DNA of 60,472 nt from an uncultured Campylobacter sp. (GCF_938041645.1 NZ_CALIST010000011.1:1-60472); one strand, 5' to 3'. Numbered from the stretch's first letter, positions 8,055-16,283 are shown. Notes: a model not told the origin generated them from the letters alone. Program-made: numbers and translations.

Positions 8055-9011
8055 TTAGTGATGATGCCCCAAATGCCCGTCACCGCCATTTGATCTTACT
8101 TCGCAGATGAGCTCGCCGTCGCATTCGTTTTCGCTGCTCTCAAGCTGCAGCGTCGTGTGTGTGATGCCCAGATGCTCCATTTCGTGCGATACTTCGGCCA
8201 TGATCCGCTCCGCTTCGCGCACGCTCAGCTCGCCGCTGACCACGATATGCGCCGTGAGCGCGTTTGCGCCGCTCGTGATGCTCCAGACGTGCAGGTCGTG
8301 CACCGAAAGCACGCCGTCCACACCCCTGATCTGCGCGACGAGCGCGTCCAGGCACACGCCATTTGGAGAGCCCTCCATCAGGATGTTTAGGCTCTCTTTT
8401 AGCACGCCCCAGCCGCTTTTTACGATGAGCGCAGCCACGAGCAGGCTAGCCGCCGCGTCCGCCCAGCCCCAGTCAAAGCACATCATCGCTAGCGCAGCCG
8501 CGATCGCGCCCACAGAGCCTGCAGCGTCGCCCAGCACGTGCAGGTAGGCGCCGCGCATATTGACGTTTTCTCTCACGTCGCTGCCACGTAGCATGTAAAG
8601 CGCCACGACGATGTTTACGGCAAGACCCAGCGTGCTGATAGCGAGCATGCCCGCGGTGGCCACTTCGGGCGGATTTTGCAGGCGCCGCGCCGCTTCGATG
8701 ACGATCAAAACGGCGATGACGATGAGCGTGACGGCGTTTATCGTCGCGGCTAAAATTTCGATCCGCCTGTAGCCGAAGGTCTTTTGCAGATTGCCTTTGC
8801 GTTCGCCGAATTTAAACGCAAATAGAGAAAGCCCGAGCGCCGCGGCGTCTGATAGCATGTGCCCGGCGTCGGAGAGTAGGGCGAGTGAATTTGTGAGAAA
8901 TCCGCCCGCGACCTCGACTAGCATAAAAGCGGAGATTATAAGGAAGGAATTTCTCAAAACGACCTTGTTTGACGCGTGCGAATGCGCGCAGCGGGCGTGA
9001 TTTTCGTGCAT
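8055..9011 (-). CDS. Cation diffusion facilitator (Zn2+/Co2+/Cd2+ efflux, CzcD/ZitB type)
   Basis: This inner-membrane proton antiporter exports divalent metals. Six helices are visible. The metal-site motifs are SDAGHMLSD in helix 2 and HVLGD in helix 5, each HxxxD, as in YiiP/ZitB. The cytoplasmic C-terminal domain contains HDLHVWSI and HTTLQLE. The N-terminus (HENHARCAHSHAS) and C-terminus (GHLGHHH) are His-rich. I prefer the ATG at 9011, preceded by GAGGTCAAA, over the TTG at 9032. Length is 318 residues, normal for the family. The exact metal is not decided by sequence. Confidence 0.92.
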   Translation of the reverse strand: MHENHARCAHSHASNKVVLRNSFLIISAFMLVEVAGGFLTNSLALLSDAGHMLSDAAALGLSLFAFKFGERKGNLQKTFGYRRIEILAATINAVTLIVIAVLIVIEAARRLQNPPEVATAGMLAISTLGLAVNIVVALYMLRGSDVRENVNMRGAYLHVLGDAAGSVGAIAAALAMMCFDWGWADAAASLLVAALIVKSGWGVLKESLNILMEGSPNGVCLDALVAQIRGVDGVLSVHDLHVWSITSGANALTAHIVVSGELSVREAERIMAEVSHEMEHLGITHTTLQLESSENECDGELICEVRSNGGDGHLGHHH

Positions 9012-9063
9012 TTTGACCTCGCTTTTGGGCAAATTTTAGTTAAATTATACCTCAAAAAAGCGC

Positions 9064-9939
9064 TTAAATTTTATCTATATCGCCTTCTAGTCCGGCATCT
9101 ACGCGCTTGCCGATGTCTTTTAGTTTGCTAAACTCTTCTATCAGCCTCGGCGCGTCATCAAGGCTGATCGCAAACGTCCAAAGATAGGTGAGCACCGAGT
9201 AGATGTGGCCCGCGTTTGCCTGCTTGCTTGATAGCAAAAATATCGCCAAGCTAAAAATCGCCGCCGCGCTCGCGCCGATGATAAAAAAGCTCATCGCCTC
9301 TCTGTTTGATATGCGGATACGAAGCTTTGAAAGCACGTCGTAGTGGCGCTTTAGCGTACGCTCATCGCCTGCGCTTATGCGTCCTGCTTCGCGCTCTAGC
9401 TGGTTGTTTAGCTTTAGATACAAGCGGTCGTTTTTGGCGATGTATTTGGGTAGCAAAACTCCAAAAACCGCGAGCAGGGCAAAAACAGCCAAACCCACGT
9501 AGAACTCGATAAATAAAAGCATGATCGCCGAGCCGAAAATCGAGACGACCGAGGTAAAAAACACGGGAAAATGCTGCTCGAAAAAATCCACGAATTCGCG
9601 AGATAAATTTGCTCTTGCGATTACGGCGCTTTCGTCTTTTGCGGCTCTTTTTTCGTTCATTATCACGCTTACGGCAAGTCCTGCATATATCCTAGTAAAC
9701 ACCTGCGTATCCACGCGCCGTCTAATCGAGCCAAGCCCCCAGCCGACGAATACTAAGCCCGAGTAGCTAAGCGCCAAAAGCGTATCGCCCGCTACGATGG
9801 CGTTTATGGCGATGCCGGCTAGTACGGGATAGATGAGAAATAGCCCGTTTTCCGCCAAAACCAGGCTAAACGTTAAAAACAGCTTTTTAAAATTTTTCTT
9901 TGCGATGAGCGTTAGCGTCTTAAATGCGCTATTTTGCAT
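9064..9939 (-). CDS. ABC-transporter-type six-helix membrane domain without an ATPase
   Basis: The 291-residue protein resembles the transmembrane half of exporter-type ABC proteins: helix pairs at the N-terminus (LFLTFSLVLAENGLFLIYP), an intracellular helix region (YIAKNDRLYLKLNNQLEREAGR) and a last pair ending near residue 265. There is no Walker A, signature or Walker B motif, and no nucleotide-binding gene nearby. The stop at 9064 is clean, so this is not obviously a frameshifted full transporter. The ATG has AAGGG upstream. The partner ATPase and substrate are unknown. Confidence 0.75.
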   Translation of the reverse strand: MQNSAFKTLTLIAKKNFKKLFLTFSLVLAENGLFLIYPVLAGIAINAIVAGDTLLALSYSGLVFVGWGLGSIRRRVDTQVFTRIYAGLAVSVIMNEKRAAKDESAVIARANLSREFVDFFEQHFPVFFTSVVSIFGSAIMLLFIEFYVGLAVFALLAVFGVLLPKYIAKNDRLYLKLNNQLEREAGRISAGDERTLKRHYDVLSKLRIRISNREAMSFFIIGASAAAIFSLAIFLLSSKQANAGHIYSVLTYLWTFAISLDDAPRLIEEFSKLKDIGKRVDAGLEGDIDKI

Positions 9940-10012
9940 AAAAACCCTTCGGTTAAAATCGCGCGGATTTTAGCTGATTTTAAAATTCGAGTCAAATTTT
10001 TTGAAAATTTTT

Positions 10013-10084
10013 GCTGTAACCCTTGACATTACAACAAAATTTTATTATACTTCGCTCATCGGTTGTAAGTTATAGCATTACAAC
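10013..10084 (+). promoter_or_regulatory. Strong sigma-70 promoter with two matching operators, upstream of the cupin gene
   Basis: TTGACA (10023-10028), a 17-base spacer and TATACT (10046-10051) form a near-consensus promoter. Operator 1 (GCTGTAA-N9-TTACAAC, 10013-10035) covers the -35 box. Operator 2 (GTTGTAA-N9-TTACAAC, 10062-10084, perfect 7-base arms) lies just after the expected transcription start. The two are 49 bases apart. This is a classic repressor layout. The repressor is not proven; the Rrf2-type gene at 12259 is the nearest candidate. Confidence 0.75.
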
Positions 10085-10104
10085 AAAAATCTAAGGAGAA
10101 AAAG

Positions 10105-10479
10105 ATGTCAAACTACAAGATCGTTTCAACGAAAAACGAACCGAGAGTCGAGCTAAAAGAAGTTCTAAATTTAAGCGGCTGTGAGCTTTCTATCAACGAG
10201 CTTCCCGCAAACGCGAGCGTGCCTTTCGTGCATTCGCACAAGCAAAATGAGGAGCTTTATTTGGTGCTAAAAGGCGGCGGTACGCTCTTTATCGACGGCG
10301 AGGAGAAGGCGGTCAAGGAGGGCGATGCGATCCGCATCGATCCGGCTGGCAAAAGATGTTTCAAAGCGGGCGCGCAGGGGATGAAGTCTATCTGTATCCA
10401 AACTAAACGCGGCAGCCTGGAGCAGTACACTAACGGCGACGGCGTGATAAACGAGGACGTAAAGCCTAGCTGGCTGTAA
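10105..10479 (+). CDS. Small single-domain cupin protein
   Basis: This 124-residue cupin has both motifs: HSHKQNEELYLVLKGGG (motif 1, with metal-binding HxH and the later Glu) and a second half around EGDAIRIDPAGKRCFKA. In motif 2 the usual His appears to be replaced in the RCFKA stretch, so metal binding may be altered. Function is not predictable; such cupins often act as isomerases or stress-related proteins. The gene is preceded by AAGGAGAAAAAG and by the promoter and operator pair at 10013-10084. The NAD(P)-binding gene at 10693 may be transcribed with it, although a 213-base gap lies between them. Confidence 0.85.
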   Translation: MSNYKIVSTKNEPRVELKEVLNLSGCELSINELPANASVPFVHSHKQNEELYLVLKGGGTLFIDGEEKAVKEGDAIRIDPAGKRCFKAGAQGMKSICIQTKRGSLEQYTNGDGVINEDVKPSWL

Positions 10480-10692
10480 AATTTCGCAAGATAAGCATGT
10501 GGCAAAGCGCGGGTGTAAATTTTAAACCGTGCGGCGGGCAAGACGCGCCCTGCGGGGCGGGCGCAGCGGCTGCGACGACGACGATAGGTGATCGTATGAT
10601 AGAGTATATCAGTCGCGGCGGCAATTAAATTAGCTTGCCGCAACGATAGGCAGCTGCGTCAGCAAACAAAATCTAAATTTAAAGGATAGAAA

Positions 10693-11328
10693 ATGAAAAA
10701 GGTAGCAATCATCGGAGCAAACGGGAAATCAGGTAGCACGCTAGTCGCGGAGGCGCTAAAGCAGGGCTACGACGTAACGGGCTTCGCGCGAAACAAAGAG
10801 TATAAAAATGGTGCCATCAAGCTCGTGCACAAGGACGTTTTTGAGCTTAGCAAAGTCGATTTGGCGGGCTTTGACGTCGTCATCAGCGCGATCGCTGCAT
10901 GGACGCCGCAGACCTTCCCGCTTCACGCGAAAATGACGCAGTACATCGCGGAGCTGCTAGGCGGCACGCAGACGAGACTTTTCGTCATCGGCGGCGCGGG
11001 CGTGCTATACACAGACGCTTCACGTAAGACGCGCCTGATGGATACTCCAAGCTTTCCGGCTGAGTATATGGGCGTAGCCGAGGCGACTGCAGCGAGCTAC
11101 GAGGTGCTAAAAGCGAGCAAAGATTTGATCTGGACCTACGTGATCCCCGCCGCGGAATACGACGCAAACGCCGCTCGCACGGGCTCATGCGTCCTAGGAG
11201 GCGACGAGCTGATCCTAAACGGCAAGGGCAAAAGCTACATCGGCTACGCAGACCTCGCGCTCGCCGTAATAGATGAGATCGGGGCGCAAAAATTTATCGG
11301 TAAACCGTTCACGGCGGTCGGCGAATAA
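10693..11328 (+). CDS. NAD(P)-binding Rossmann-fold protein, YwnB/NmrA-like
   Basis: The 211-residue protein starts MKKVAIIGANGKSGSTLVAEAL, where GANGKSG is the dinucleotide-binding loop. The short chain and lack of a catalytic Tyr-x-x-x-Lys pair place it with the atypical SDR/NmrA-like group (Bacillus YwnB type). These are usually redox-sensing or quinone/flavin-reducing proteins of uncertain substrate. AAGGATAGAAA precedes the ATG. In Bacillus ywnB neighbours the Rrf2-type regulator gene ywnA; here an Rrf2 gene lies 0.9 kb downstream, which supports a shared regulon with the cupin. Confidence 0.85.
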   Translation: MKKVAIIGANGKSGSTLVAEALKQGYDVTGFARNKEYKNGAIKLVHKDVFELSKVDLAGFDVVISAIAAWTPQTFPLHAKMTQYIAELLGGTQTRLFVIGGAGVLYTDASRKTRLMDTPSFPAEYMGVAEATAASYEVLKASKDLIWTYVIPAAEYDANAARTGSCVLGGDELILNGKGKSYIGYADLALAVIDEIGAQKFIGKPFTAVGE

Positions 11329-11539
11329 TGCGGCTTTGCCGCGTATAAATTTTAACTGCACGGCACGGCAAAATTCTAACGTAAATTTTAAATCGTTTAG
11401 CGCGGTAAAATTCGAACGTAAATTTAAAATTTAGCAGCAAAGCAAGCTAGAGCTTTAAATTAAAATTTAGAGCTAGAGCGAGCTACGGCTGAAATTAAAT
11501 TTAGCGGCGGAGCCGAACTCAAGCTAAAATTTAAAATTT

Positions 11540-11960
11540 AATGGCGATGGTGGCGACAGACGCACGGTTTTATTAATGATGGCTGCGATTGCGTTGCAGA
11601 ACATCGGTAGCGATTGTATTCGAATAATAGCGGCGGTGGCGACTGCGGCGGATTGTATTCACGACAACGGCGGTAGCGGCTGCAATGATGGTAGGCGGCA
11701 GCGGCGTGTACGGTGACATTAGCGGCAGCCGTATCGCAGCGGGCGGCAGTGAGAATATAAGCGGCGACTGCAATAACAGCCGTAAAGATAATGAGCGATG
11801 GTAGCGTAACGGCAAGCAGCAATAGCAATCTGCTGTAAATATAATGAATGGTAGCGGCGAGAATGGCAGTAACGGCGATAATGTCGGCAAAGATAATGTG
11901 GTAGCGAAGTAATAGCGACGATAGCGGCAGTCGCGGCGACGAGACGGGGATAGTCGCGCT
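11540..11960. repeat. Low-complexity stretch rich in GTAGCGGC/GATGGTAGCGGC words
   Basis: Degenerate runs built from GGCGG, TAGCGGC and GATGGTAGC recur through about 420 bases. In contrast to nearly every other spacer here, I find no RAATTY hexamer. Open frames on the minus strand (such as 11573-11890) are proline/leucine-rich products of the repeat and are not credible genes. Confidence 0.5.
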
Positions 11961-12000
11961 ATCGGTATAGGGTAACGCGAGACCTGCTATGTCGCGGATG

Positions 12001-12224
12001 AAATTTAGGCGTGATTAAAATTAATATCTAAATTTTAAAAAATCGACTAGCGGATAAAATTTTGAAACGATTAAAATTTAATATCCGAATTTTAGGAAAT
12101 CATTTAGCGAGTAAAATTTAGACACGGTTAAATTTAAGATCAGAATTTTAGGAAAATCGCTTAGTGGATTAAATTTTAGCGCGATTTGAAATTTAGCGGC
12201 CGAGTTTAAGGAAAATTTCGCTTA
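12001..12224. repeat. Four diverged copies of a ~57-bp tandem repeat before the Rrf2 gene
   Basis: Copies start at 12001, 12056, 12113 and 12171 (55, 57, 58 and about 54 bp). Each begins AAATTTAG or AAAATTT, carries a GATTAAAATT-like middle and ends in a word like TTTAGGAAAATCGCTTAGYGGAT. The array ends about 35 bases before the Rrf2 start codon, so it forms its upstream region. Confidence 0.65.
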
Positions 12225-12258
12225 AATTCTAAAACTCAGATCCAAATCAAGGAGCGAA

Positions 12259-12669
12259 ATGCAGGTAGGTATCAAATTTTCACTCGCCGTGCACATTATG
12301 CTTTGCGTCGCGTATTTTCGCGAGGAGAAGGTCACGGGCGATTTCGTCGCCGCAAGCTCGGGGATAAACCCCGCCATCGCGCGTAAGCTGATCTCGCAGC
12401 TAAAAAACGCGGCCTTGGTGCTCACGACTGCGGGCGTGGGCGGCATCACGCTAGCTCGCGACGTGCGGCTCATTACGCTTTTAGACATTTACGAGGCGGT
12501 GAGCGAGGAGGACGCGATGTTTCGCCTGCACAAAGGCTCGCCTAGCGCCTGCCCTGTGGGCGGCAAGATCGAGGCGGTACTCGCGCCGCGCTTTGCGCGC
12601 ATTCAAGGTGATTTTGAGAAGTCCCTATCAAGCGTGAGCTTGGCGGATCTTTTGAGCGATCTAGAATAA
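12259..12669 (+). CDS. Rrf2-family transcriptional regulator
   Basis: Rrf2 proteins are winged-helix repressors that often sense redox state, nitric oxide or iron-sulfur status. The 136-residue protein has the typical N-terminus (VGIKFSLAVHIMLCVAYF), a recognition region (VAASSGINPAIARKLISQLKNA), a wing (GVGGITLARD) and the conserved SACPVGGKIE near residue 97. That single cysteine suggests thiol sensing rather than the three-Cys Fe-S binding of NsrR/IscR. The ATG follows AAGGAGCGAA. It is a good candidate repressor for the paired operators at 10013-10084, by analogy with the ywnA-ywnB pair of Bacillus. Confidence 0.9.
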   Translation: MQVGIKFSLAVHIMLCVAYFREEKVTGDFVAASSGINPAIARKLISQLKNAALVLTTAGVGGITLARDVRLITLLDIYEAVSEEDAMFRLHKGSPSACPVGGKIEAVLAPRFARIQGDFEKSLSSVSLADLLSDLE

Positions 12670-12828
12670 AGCTAATTAAAATTCTAAACACGCATCTAAT
12701 TTTTAAATTTGCTCAGATTTCAAAGCTTGCGGGCTAAATTTATATAAAATTTTACCCGCCCGCCATGTAAAATTTCGATTTAATTTGATTTAAGATATAA
12801 TCCTCCTAATTAATTCTAAGGGGAAATT

Positions 12829-14160
12829 TTGAAATATTTAAAAGCTATATTGCAATTCATCGCAGTTTTTGCTTGCCTTATTTTGTATCTATTCGTAAGC
12901 GGAAGAGTAGGACTTCATAAATCTCAATCTCACTACACTATTACGATAGGCTCCGATACTACTAAAGAAGCGGAACTTGATAAGTATGTAAGCGAAGCGG
13001 AGATGCAAAGTTTTGCATTTAGACATTGGGATATAGATTATAATTCAAACCCAAAAAACGTATTTAAAGAACCTGCCATAGACGTAGAGCTAAAAAGGCT
13101 TTTAAAAAGCAAGCAAACTGATGAAATTTTAAAATTTATGAAAGATAACAATCTAACCGTCGAGCATACTATGCACGGAGGGGTAACGCCAGTGATGTAT
13201 TCTAGCTTTTGGAATGATACAAATACCACTCAAGAGCTTATAAAGCTAGGTGCGGATATACATAAAAAAGACGAATACAAACTATCCGCTATGGCTTATG
13301 CGATAGAAAATAATGCTACTAAAACGGTAAGACTGCTTTTAGACAACGGGGTTAAATTTGAAGAGGCGGAGGTCGTTAGAAATAGGCTGCTTCCGCCGAA
13401 TTATAACCATATAAAATCCCTACAAATAAGTGACGATGGAAATTTTACGTTGATTTATGAGACCGACTACCCTATGATTAGTATAGGAGAGCCGAATTAT
13501 TTCTTTTCATATCTTACGAATACGAATATGTATGAGATAGCAAAGATGGCATTAGAAAGCGGCTACAAGCCATATATTTGGAAATTTCAAAACTCTACGG
13601 TAGGTCTAAGGTACGGAAACGATATTAAAAAGGTCGTGCCTGAAGGAATATTAAATGATAAAGCGGAACCGACGGACGGATTTGATATTACCGAATATGA
13701 TTTTTCATTGTATGATACATTTCCGGGCACTCCAAATTACGAATCGATTTTAAAGCTGCTTATACAGTATAACGTAGGTGGACAACCGAGTCCGGAATTT
13801 CTAAAACGAAAATATGATGATTGTCATAGAAACTATATATATAGTTTGGATAGTTATTATAAAATAAACTACGATGCAACTTATTATATACCTAAAAGTG
13901 AAATTTCGCTTATAACGACGGTATATCGCAAATATTGCAAAGATAGAAATTCTACATTTAAAGATGTTTATGAATATACGAAATTTGCAAGCGAGTTAAA
14001 TGAAATGGAAGCGGTATCCATCCATATGTATACCAGAGATAAAGACGGTCGCAAGCTTGATCAGCCGTATAAAGATAATTTAAAAAAGCTAGATAAATAT
14101 ATAGACGATATCTCATCCGATGAGATAAAAAATGCAATAAAAGAATCTTATGAAAACTAG
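12829..14160 (+). CDS. Ankyrin-repeat protein with N-terminal signal anchor, low GC
   Basis: The 443-residue protein of unknown role begins at a TTG after AAGGGGA. Residues about 6-26 are a hydrophobic anchor (LQFIAVFACLILYLFVSG). Ankyrin-type repeats run from about residue 85 to 180 (GVTPVMYSSFW, LIKLGADIHKKDE, AYAIENNATKTVRLLLDNG). The rest is tyrosine- and asparagine-rich with no recognised domain. Base composition is clearly lower in GC than in the surrounding genes, which suggests transfer. Ankyrin proteins in such islands are sometimes immunity or effector proteins, but nothing here shows that. Confidence 0.8.
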   Translation: MKYLKAILQFIAVFACLILYLFVSGRVGLHKSQSHYTITIGSDTTKEAELDKYVSEAEMQSFAFRHWDIDYNSNPKNVFKEPAIDVELKRLLKSKQTDEILKFMKDNNLTVEHTMHGGVTPVMYSSFWNDTNTTQELIKLGADIHKKDEYKLSAMAYAIENNATKTVRLLLDNGVKFEEAEVVRNRLLPPNYNHIKSLQISDDGNFTLIYETDYPMISIGEPNYFFSYLTNTNMYEIAKMALESGYKPYIWKFQNSTVGLRYGNDIKKVVPEGILNDKAEPTDGFDITEYDFSLYDTFPGTPNYESILKLLIQYNVGGQPSPEFLKRKYDDCHRNYIYSLDSYYKINYDATYYIPKSEISLITTVYRKYCKDRNSTFKDVYEYTKFASELNEMEAVSIHMYTRDKDGRKLDQPYKDNLKKLDKYIDDISSDEIKNAIKESYEN

Positions 14161-14177
14161 ATATTAAGGAGAATGAA

Positions 14178-14216
14178 ATGACAGAAGAAGAGTTAAATCA
14201 ACATACTCAAAGTTAG
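14178..14216 (+). pseudogene. 12-codon open frame with a good ribosome binding site (gene stub)
   Basis: AAGGAGAATGAA precedes an ATG reading MTEEELNQHTQS and then a stop. It starts 17 bases after the ankyrin gene and shares its AT-rich composition. It is either a very short peptide or the 5' remnant of a deleted gene; about 60 bases later the convergent ThiF-like gene ends. Confidence 0.35.
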
Positions 14217-14277
14217 CTTTTTGATATAAAGTCAACCCACAAGCTCGGGCTTAAATTTAAACTAGCCCGAGCCAAAA

Positions 14278-14943
14278 CTACAACCTTATCTTCCTAACTT
14301 CCAGCTCGCCGCCAAAAAAGTTCGCGTAGTAAAGCAGGTCTTTTTCGACCTCAAGCCCCGCTAGATAGCGCAGAGCGAGGTTTGCCTCAAAGCTCGCCGC
14401 AAACATCACGATCGCAGCCGTTATGCCCGCAGGCGTCGCGTTTAGGCTCGGGAAAAATTTAAAATCCGCATTCTGCACGAAGCAGACTTGGCACTGCCAG
14501 CTGTCCACCGACGCGAACACCCACGGTACGCCTATTTGCTTAGCAAACGCATCGATCTGCGCGCGTGTGGCGAGATTGTCGGTCGCATCCAAAATGAGAT
14601 CAAATTTCTCGCCCGAGGCGGTCGCGCTAGCGAAAAATTCCTCCGCGCGGCTTTTGTGCACCTCCACGCTCACGCCGTCGTAGCGGCTTTCCGTGCGGCT
14701 TTTAAAGACGTCCGCTTTAAATTTGCCCTCGTCTTCGAGCGTGAATAAAATTTGCCTGTGAATGTTGTGAAGCGCCACCGTGTCGAAATCCACGACACTG
14801 ATCCGCCCGATGCCGCTTGCGCCGAGTGCGTAAGAAAGGCTGCTTCCAAGCCCGCCCGCGCCGATGATTAGGATGCGTTTATCCGCAAGCGCGCGCTGTG
14901 TCTGCTCGCCCCAAAGCTGGATCTGTCTGTGAAAGTAGTTCAT
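14278..14943 (-). CDS. ThiF/MoeB/HesA-family adenylyltransferase
   Basis: E1-like enzymes of this family adenylate the C-terminus of a ubiquitin-fold sulfur carrier (ThiS, MoaD). The 221-residue protein has the nucleotide loop GAGGLGSSLSYALG, the conserved VDFDTVALHNIHRQ and DATDNLATR. I see no paired CxxC zinc motif; only CQVC is present. It therefore resembles the shorter HesA/ThiF branch. The start is the ATG at 14943, which overlaps the stop of the upstream nitrilase gene (ATGA). The longer open frame runs into that gene and is unlikely. The sulfur-carrier partner is not in the window. Confidence 0.85.
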   Translation of the reverse strand: MNYFHRQIQLWGEQTQRALADKRILIIGAGGLGSSLSYALGASGIGRISVVDFDTVALHNIHRQILFTLEDEGKFKADVFKSRTESRYDGVSVEVHKSRAEEFFASATASGEKFDLILDATDNLATRAQIDAFAKQIGVPWVFASVDSWQCQVCFVQNADFKFFPSLNATPAGITAAIVMFAASFEANLALRYLAGLEVEKDLLYYANFFGGELEVRKIRL

Positions 14944-16088
14944 AAAAGCCCCCTGCTGACTAGGTTTTTGCGGAATTTCCACAGCCCGCGCGCCGCAGCG
15001 ATCTCGTCCGCGTCCACTTCGCACATCAGCACGCCCTCTTCGTTTTTCAGCTCGTTTGTGATCTCGCCTCCGGGGGTTACGACGAAGCTCTCGCCGTAAA
15101 ATTTAAACTCGCTCTCGCCGAATTTTGCCTCGCCGATGCGGTTGGCGCGGATGACGTAGAGTGAGTTCGTAAACGCGCGCATCTTCAAAAGCTCGCGCCA
15201 GCGTCCACCGCTTTCGAAGGTCGAGGCGCACGGCACGAGCACGCAGCCGACGTTTTTTTGCATAAAATAGCGCCAAAATACGTCAAAATGCGCCTCGTAG
15301 CCGAAACACACGCCGAATTTTACGCCACCCTCGCTAAAGATCATCGGCGAAATTTTACCGATTTTGCGGCTTTTGCGGTTGGCGAAAAAACCCTCTTCGT
15401 TCCAGTGCGGATAGTCCATCAGGATATTTTGATCGTAAAATTTCACCTCCGAGGGCGAAAATTTCGCGCAGGATTTCACCCAGATGGGCTCGTTTTCGCT
15501 CGCACAAAAGATCTCCTCTTCGCCCGCGTCTTTTTGGCTTTCTTCGGAATTTAAAGCGTTTGGGGCTTCGGAGGCGCTTTTTAAATTTGCGGCTTTGAAA
15601 TTTAAAGATTTTGCGCCGCAGGAGTTTGAGCCGCCTTTGAAATTCGACTCGCTTGCGGAATTTAAATCGCCTTTAGAATTTGAACCATCGTTGGAGCTTA
15701 AATCGCTCTTGGAATTTAGCCCGCCCTTGCGACCTTGCTCGCCTTTAAGGCTTAAAGAATTTTCGCCGCAGCGCGCGCTTTTTTGAGTCGCGCCGCCGAA
15801 AATGCCCGCCTGCCTCAAAATCGCGCCGCTAGCGGCTCTGATTATCGGCGCTACGATATGCAGGTCGTATTTAGCGGCAAGCCGCGCCATCAGCTCCTGC
15901 TTATGCTCGCTCTGCTCGCACGCGATGGAGCGAGGCATCTTTTTAAGCTCGCTAAAGAAGGAATTTAGCTCATATTCGCCCAGCAACACGATCCGCGCGC
16001 CGTTGTCTTTGGCGACCTTCATATAGTAATCGATCCGATTTTCGCTCATCGAAAGCGTCGGTAGTTGCAAAACGCATACATTTATCAT
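14940..16088 (-). CDS. Carbon-nitrogen hydrolase (nitrilase superfamily) with repeat insertion
   Basis: The family hydrolyses amides or nitriles with a Glu-Lys-Cys triad. Visible are Glu in LLGEYELNSF (near residue 38) and Cys261 in GVCFGYEAH. The catalytic Lys region reads YDQNILMDY, where a Lys would be expected near the Gln, so activity deserves a check. Residues about 95-200 form a Ser/Asn/Gly/Lys-rich insertion built on six-residue repeats (for example GGLNSK, SDLSSN, DGSNSK); most family members lack this. The total of 382 residues is about 100 too long. C. jejuni has the same gene next to xseB and guaB. The gene is followed by the ThiF-like gene with an ATGA overlap. Confidence 0.88.
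   Translation of the reverse strand: MINVCVLQLPTLSMSENRIDYYMKVAKDNGARIVLLGEYELNSFFSELKKMPRSIACEQSEHKQELMARLAAKYDLHIVAPIIRAASGAILRQAGIFGGATQKSARCGENSLSLKGEQGRKGGLNSKSDLSSNDGSNSKGDLNSASESNFKGGSNSCGAKSLNFKAANLKSASEAPNALNSEESQKDAGEEEIFCASENEPIWVKSCAKFSPSEVKFYDQNILMDYPHWNEEGFFANRKSRKIGKISPMIFSEGGVKFGVCFGYEAHFDVFWRYFMQKNVGCVLVPCASTFESGGRWRELLKMRAFTNSLYVIRANRIGEAKFGESEFKFYGESFVVTPGGEITNELKNEEGVLMCEVDADEIAAARGLWKFRKNLVSRGLL
15605..15766 (-). repeat. 18-bp tandem repeat (about 9 units) inside the nitrilase gene
   Basis: On the plus strand, units start every 18 bases from 15605: AATTCGACTCGCTTGCGG (15641), AATTTAAATCGCCTTTAG (15659), AATTTGAACCATCGTTGG (15677), AATTTAGCCCGCCCTTGC (15713), and so on. 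The unit length keeps the frame and encodes six-residue repeats. Most units keep an AATT core. Confidence 0.8.
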
Positions 16089-16097
16089 TGTCGCCTC

Positions 16098-16283
16098 CTA
16101 AGCCTGCTCGGGTGCGTTTATTTCGGCAACCTCGAGCTTAGCGTTTTCTAAAATTTCCTTCGCCTCCTTTAGCAGCGCCACGCCCTGTTTATACAGCTTC
16201 ACGCTCTCTTCTAGGCTTAGATCCTTGTCGTTTAGGCTTTTTAAAAGCGCATTAATTTTTTCCATTTTTTCCTCAAAACTCAT
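16098..16283 (-). CDS. xseB: Exodeoxyribonuclease VII small subunit
   Basis: XseB binds several-fold to XseA to form exonuclease VII, which degrades single-stranded DNA. The 61-residue protein shows the family pattern: FEEKMEKINALLKSL, then LSLEESVKLYKQGVALL, then a charged helix. It overlaps the end of metX by 11 bases and precedes the nitrilase gene, so it belongs to the guaB-metX-xseB-nitrilase-ThiF run. xseA is not in this window. Confidence 0.93.
   Translation of the reverse strand: MSFEEKMEKINALLKSLNDKDLSLEESVKLYKQGVALLKEAKEILENAKLEVAEINAPEQA

Noticed and set aside
11573..11890. Minus-strand genes of about 100 residues in the GC-word patch
   Set aside because: The translations are Pro/Leu/Ile/Tyr low-complexity sequence from the repeats, in two overlapping frames, with no ribosome binding site.
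15605..15766. CRISPR-like spacing of repeats
   Set aside because: Units of 18 bp with no unique spacers, and they lie inside a coding frame.
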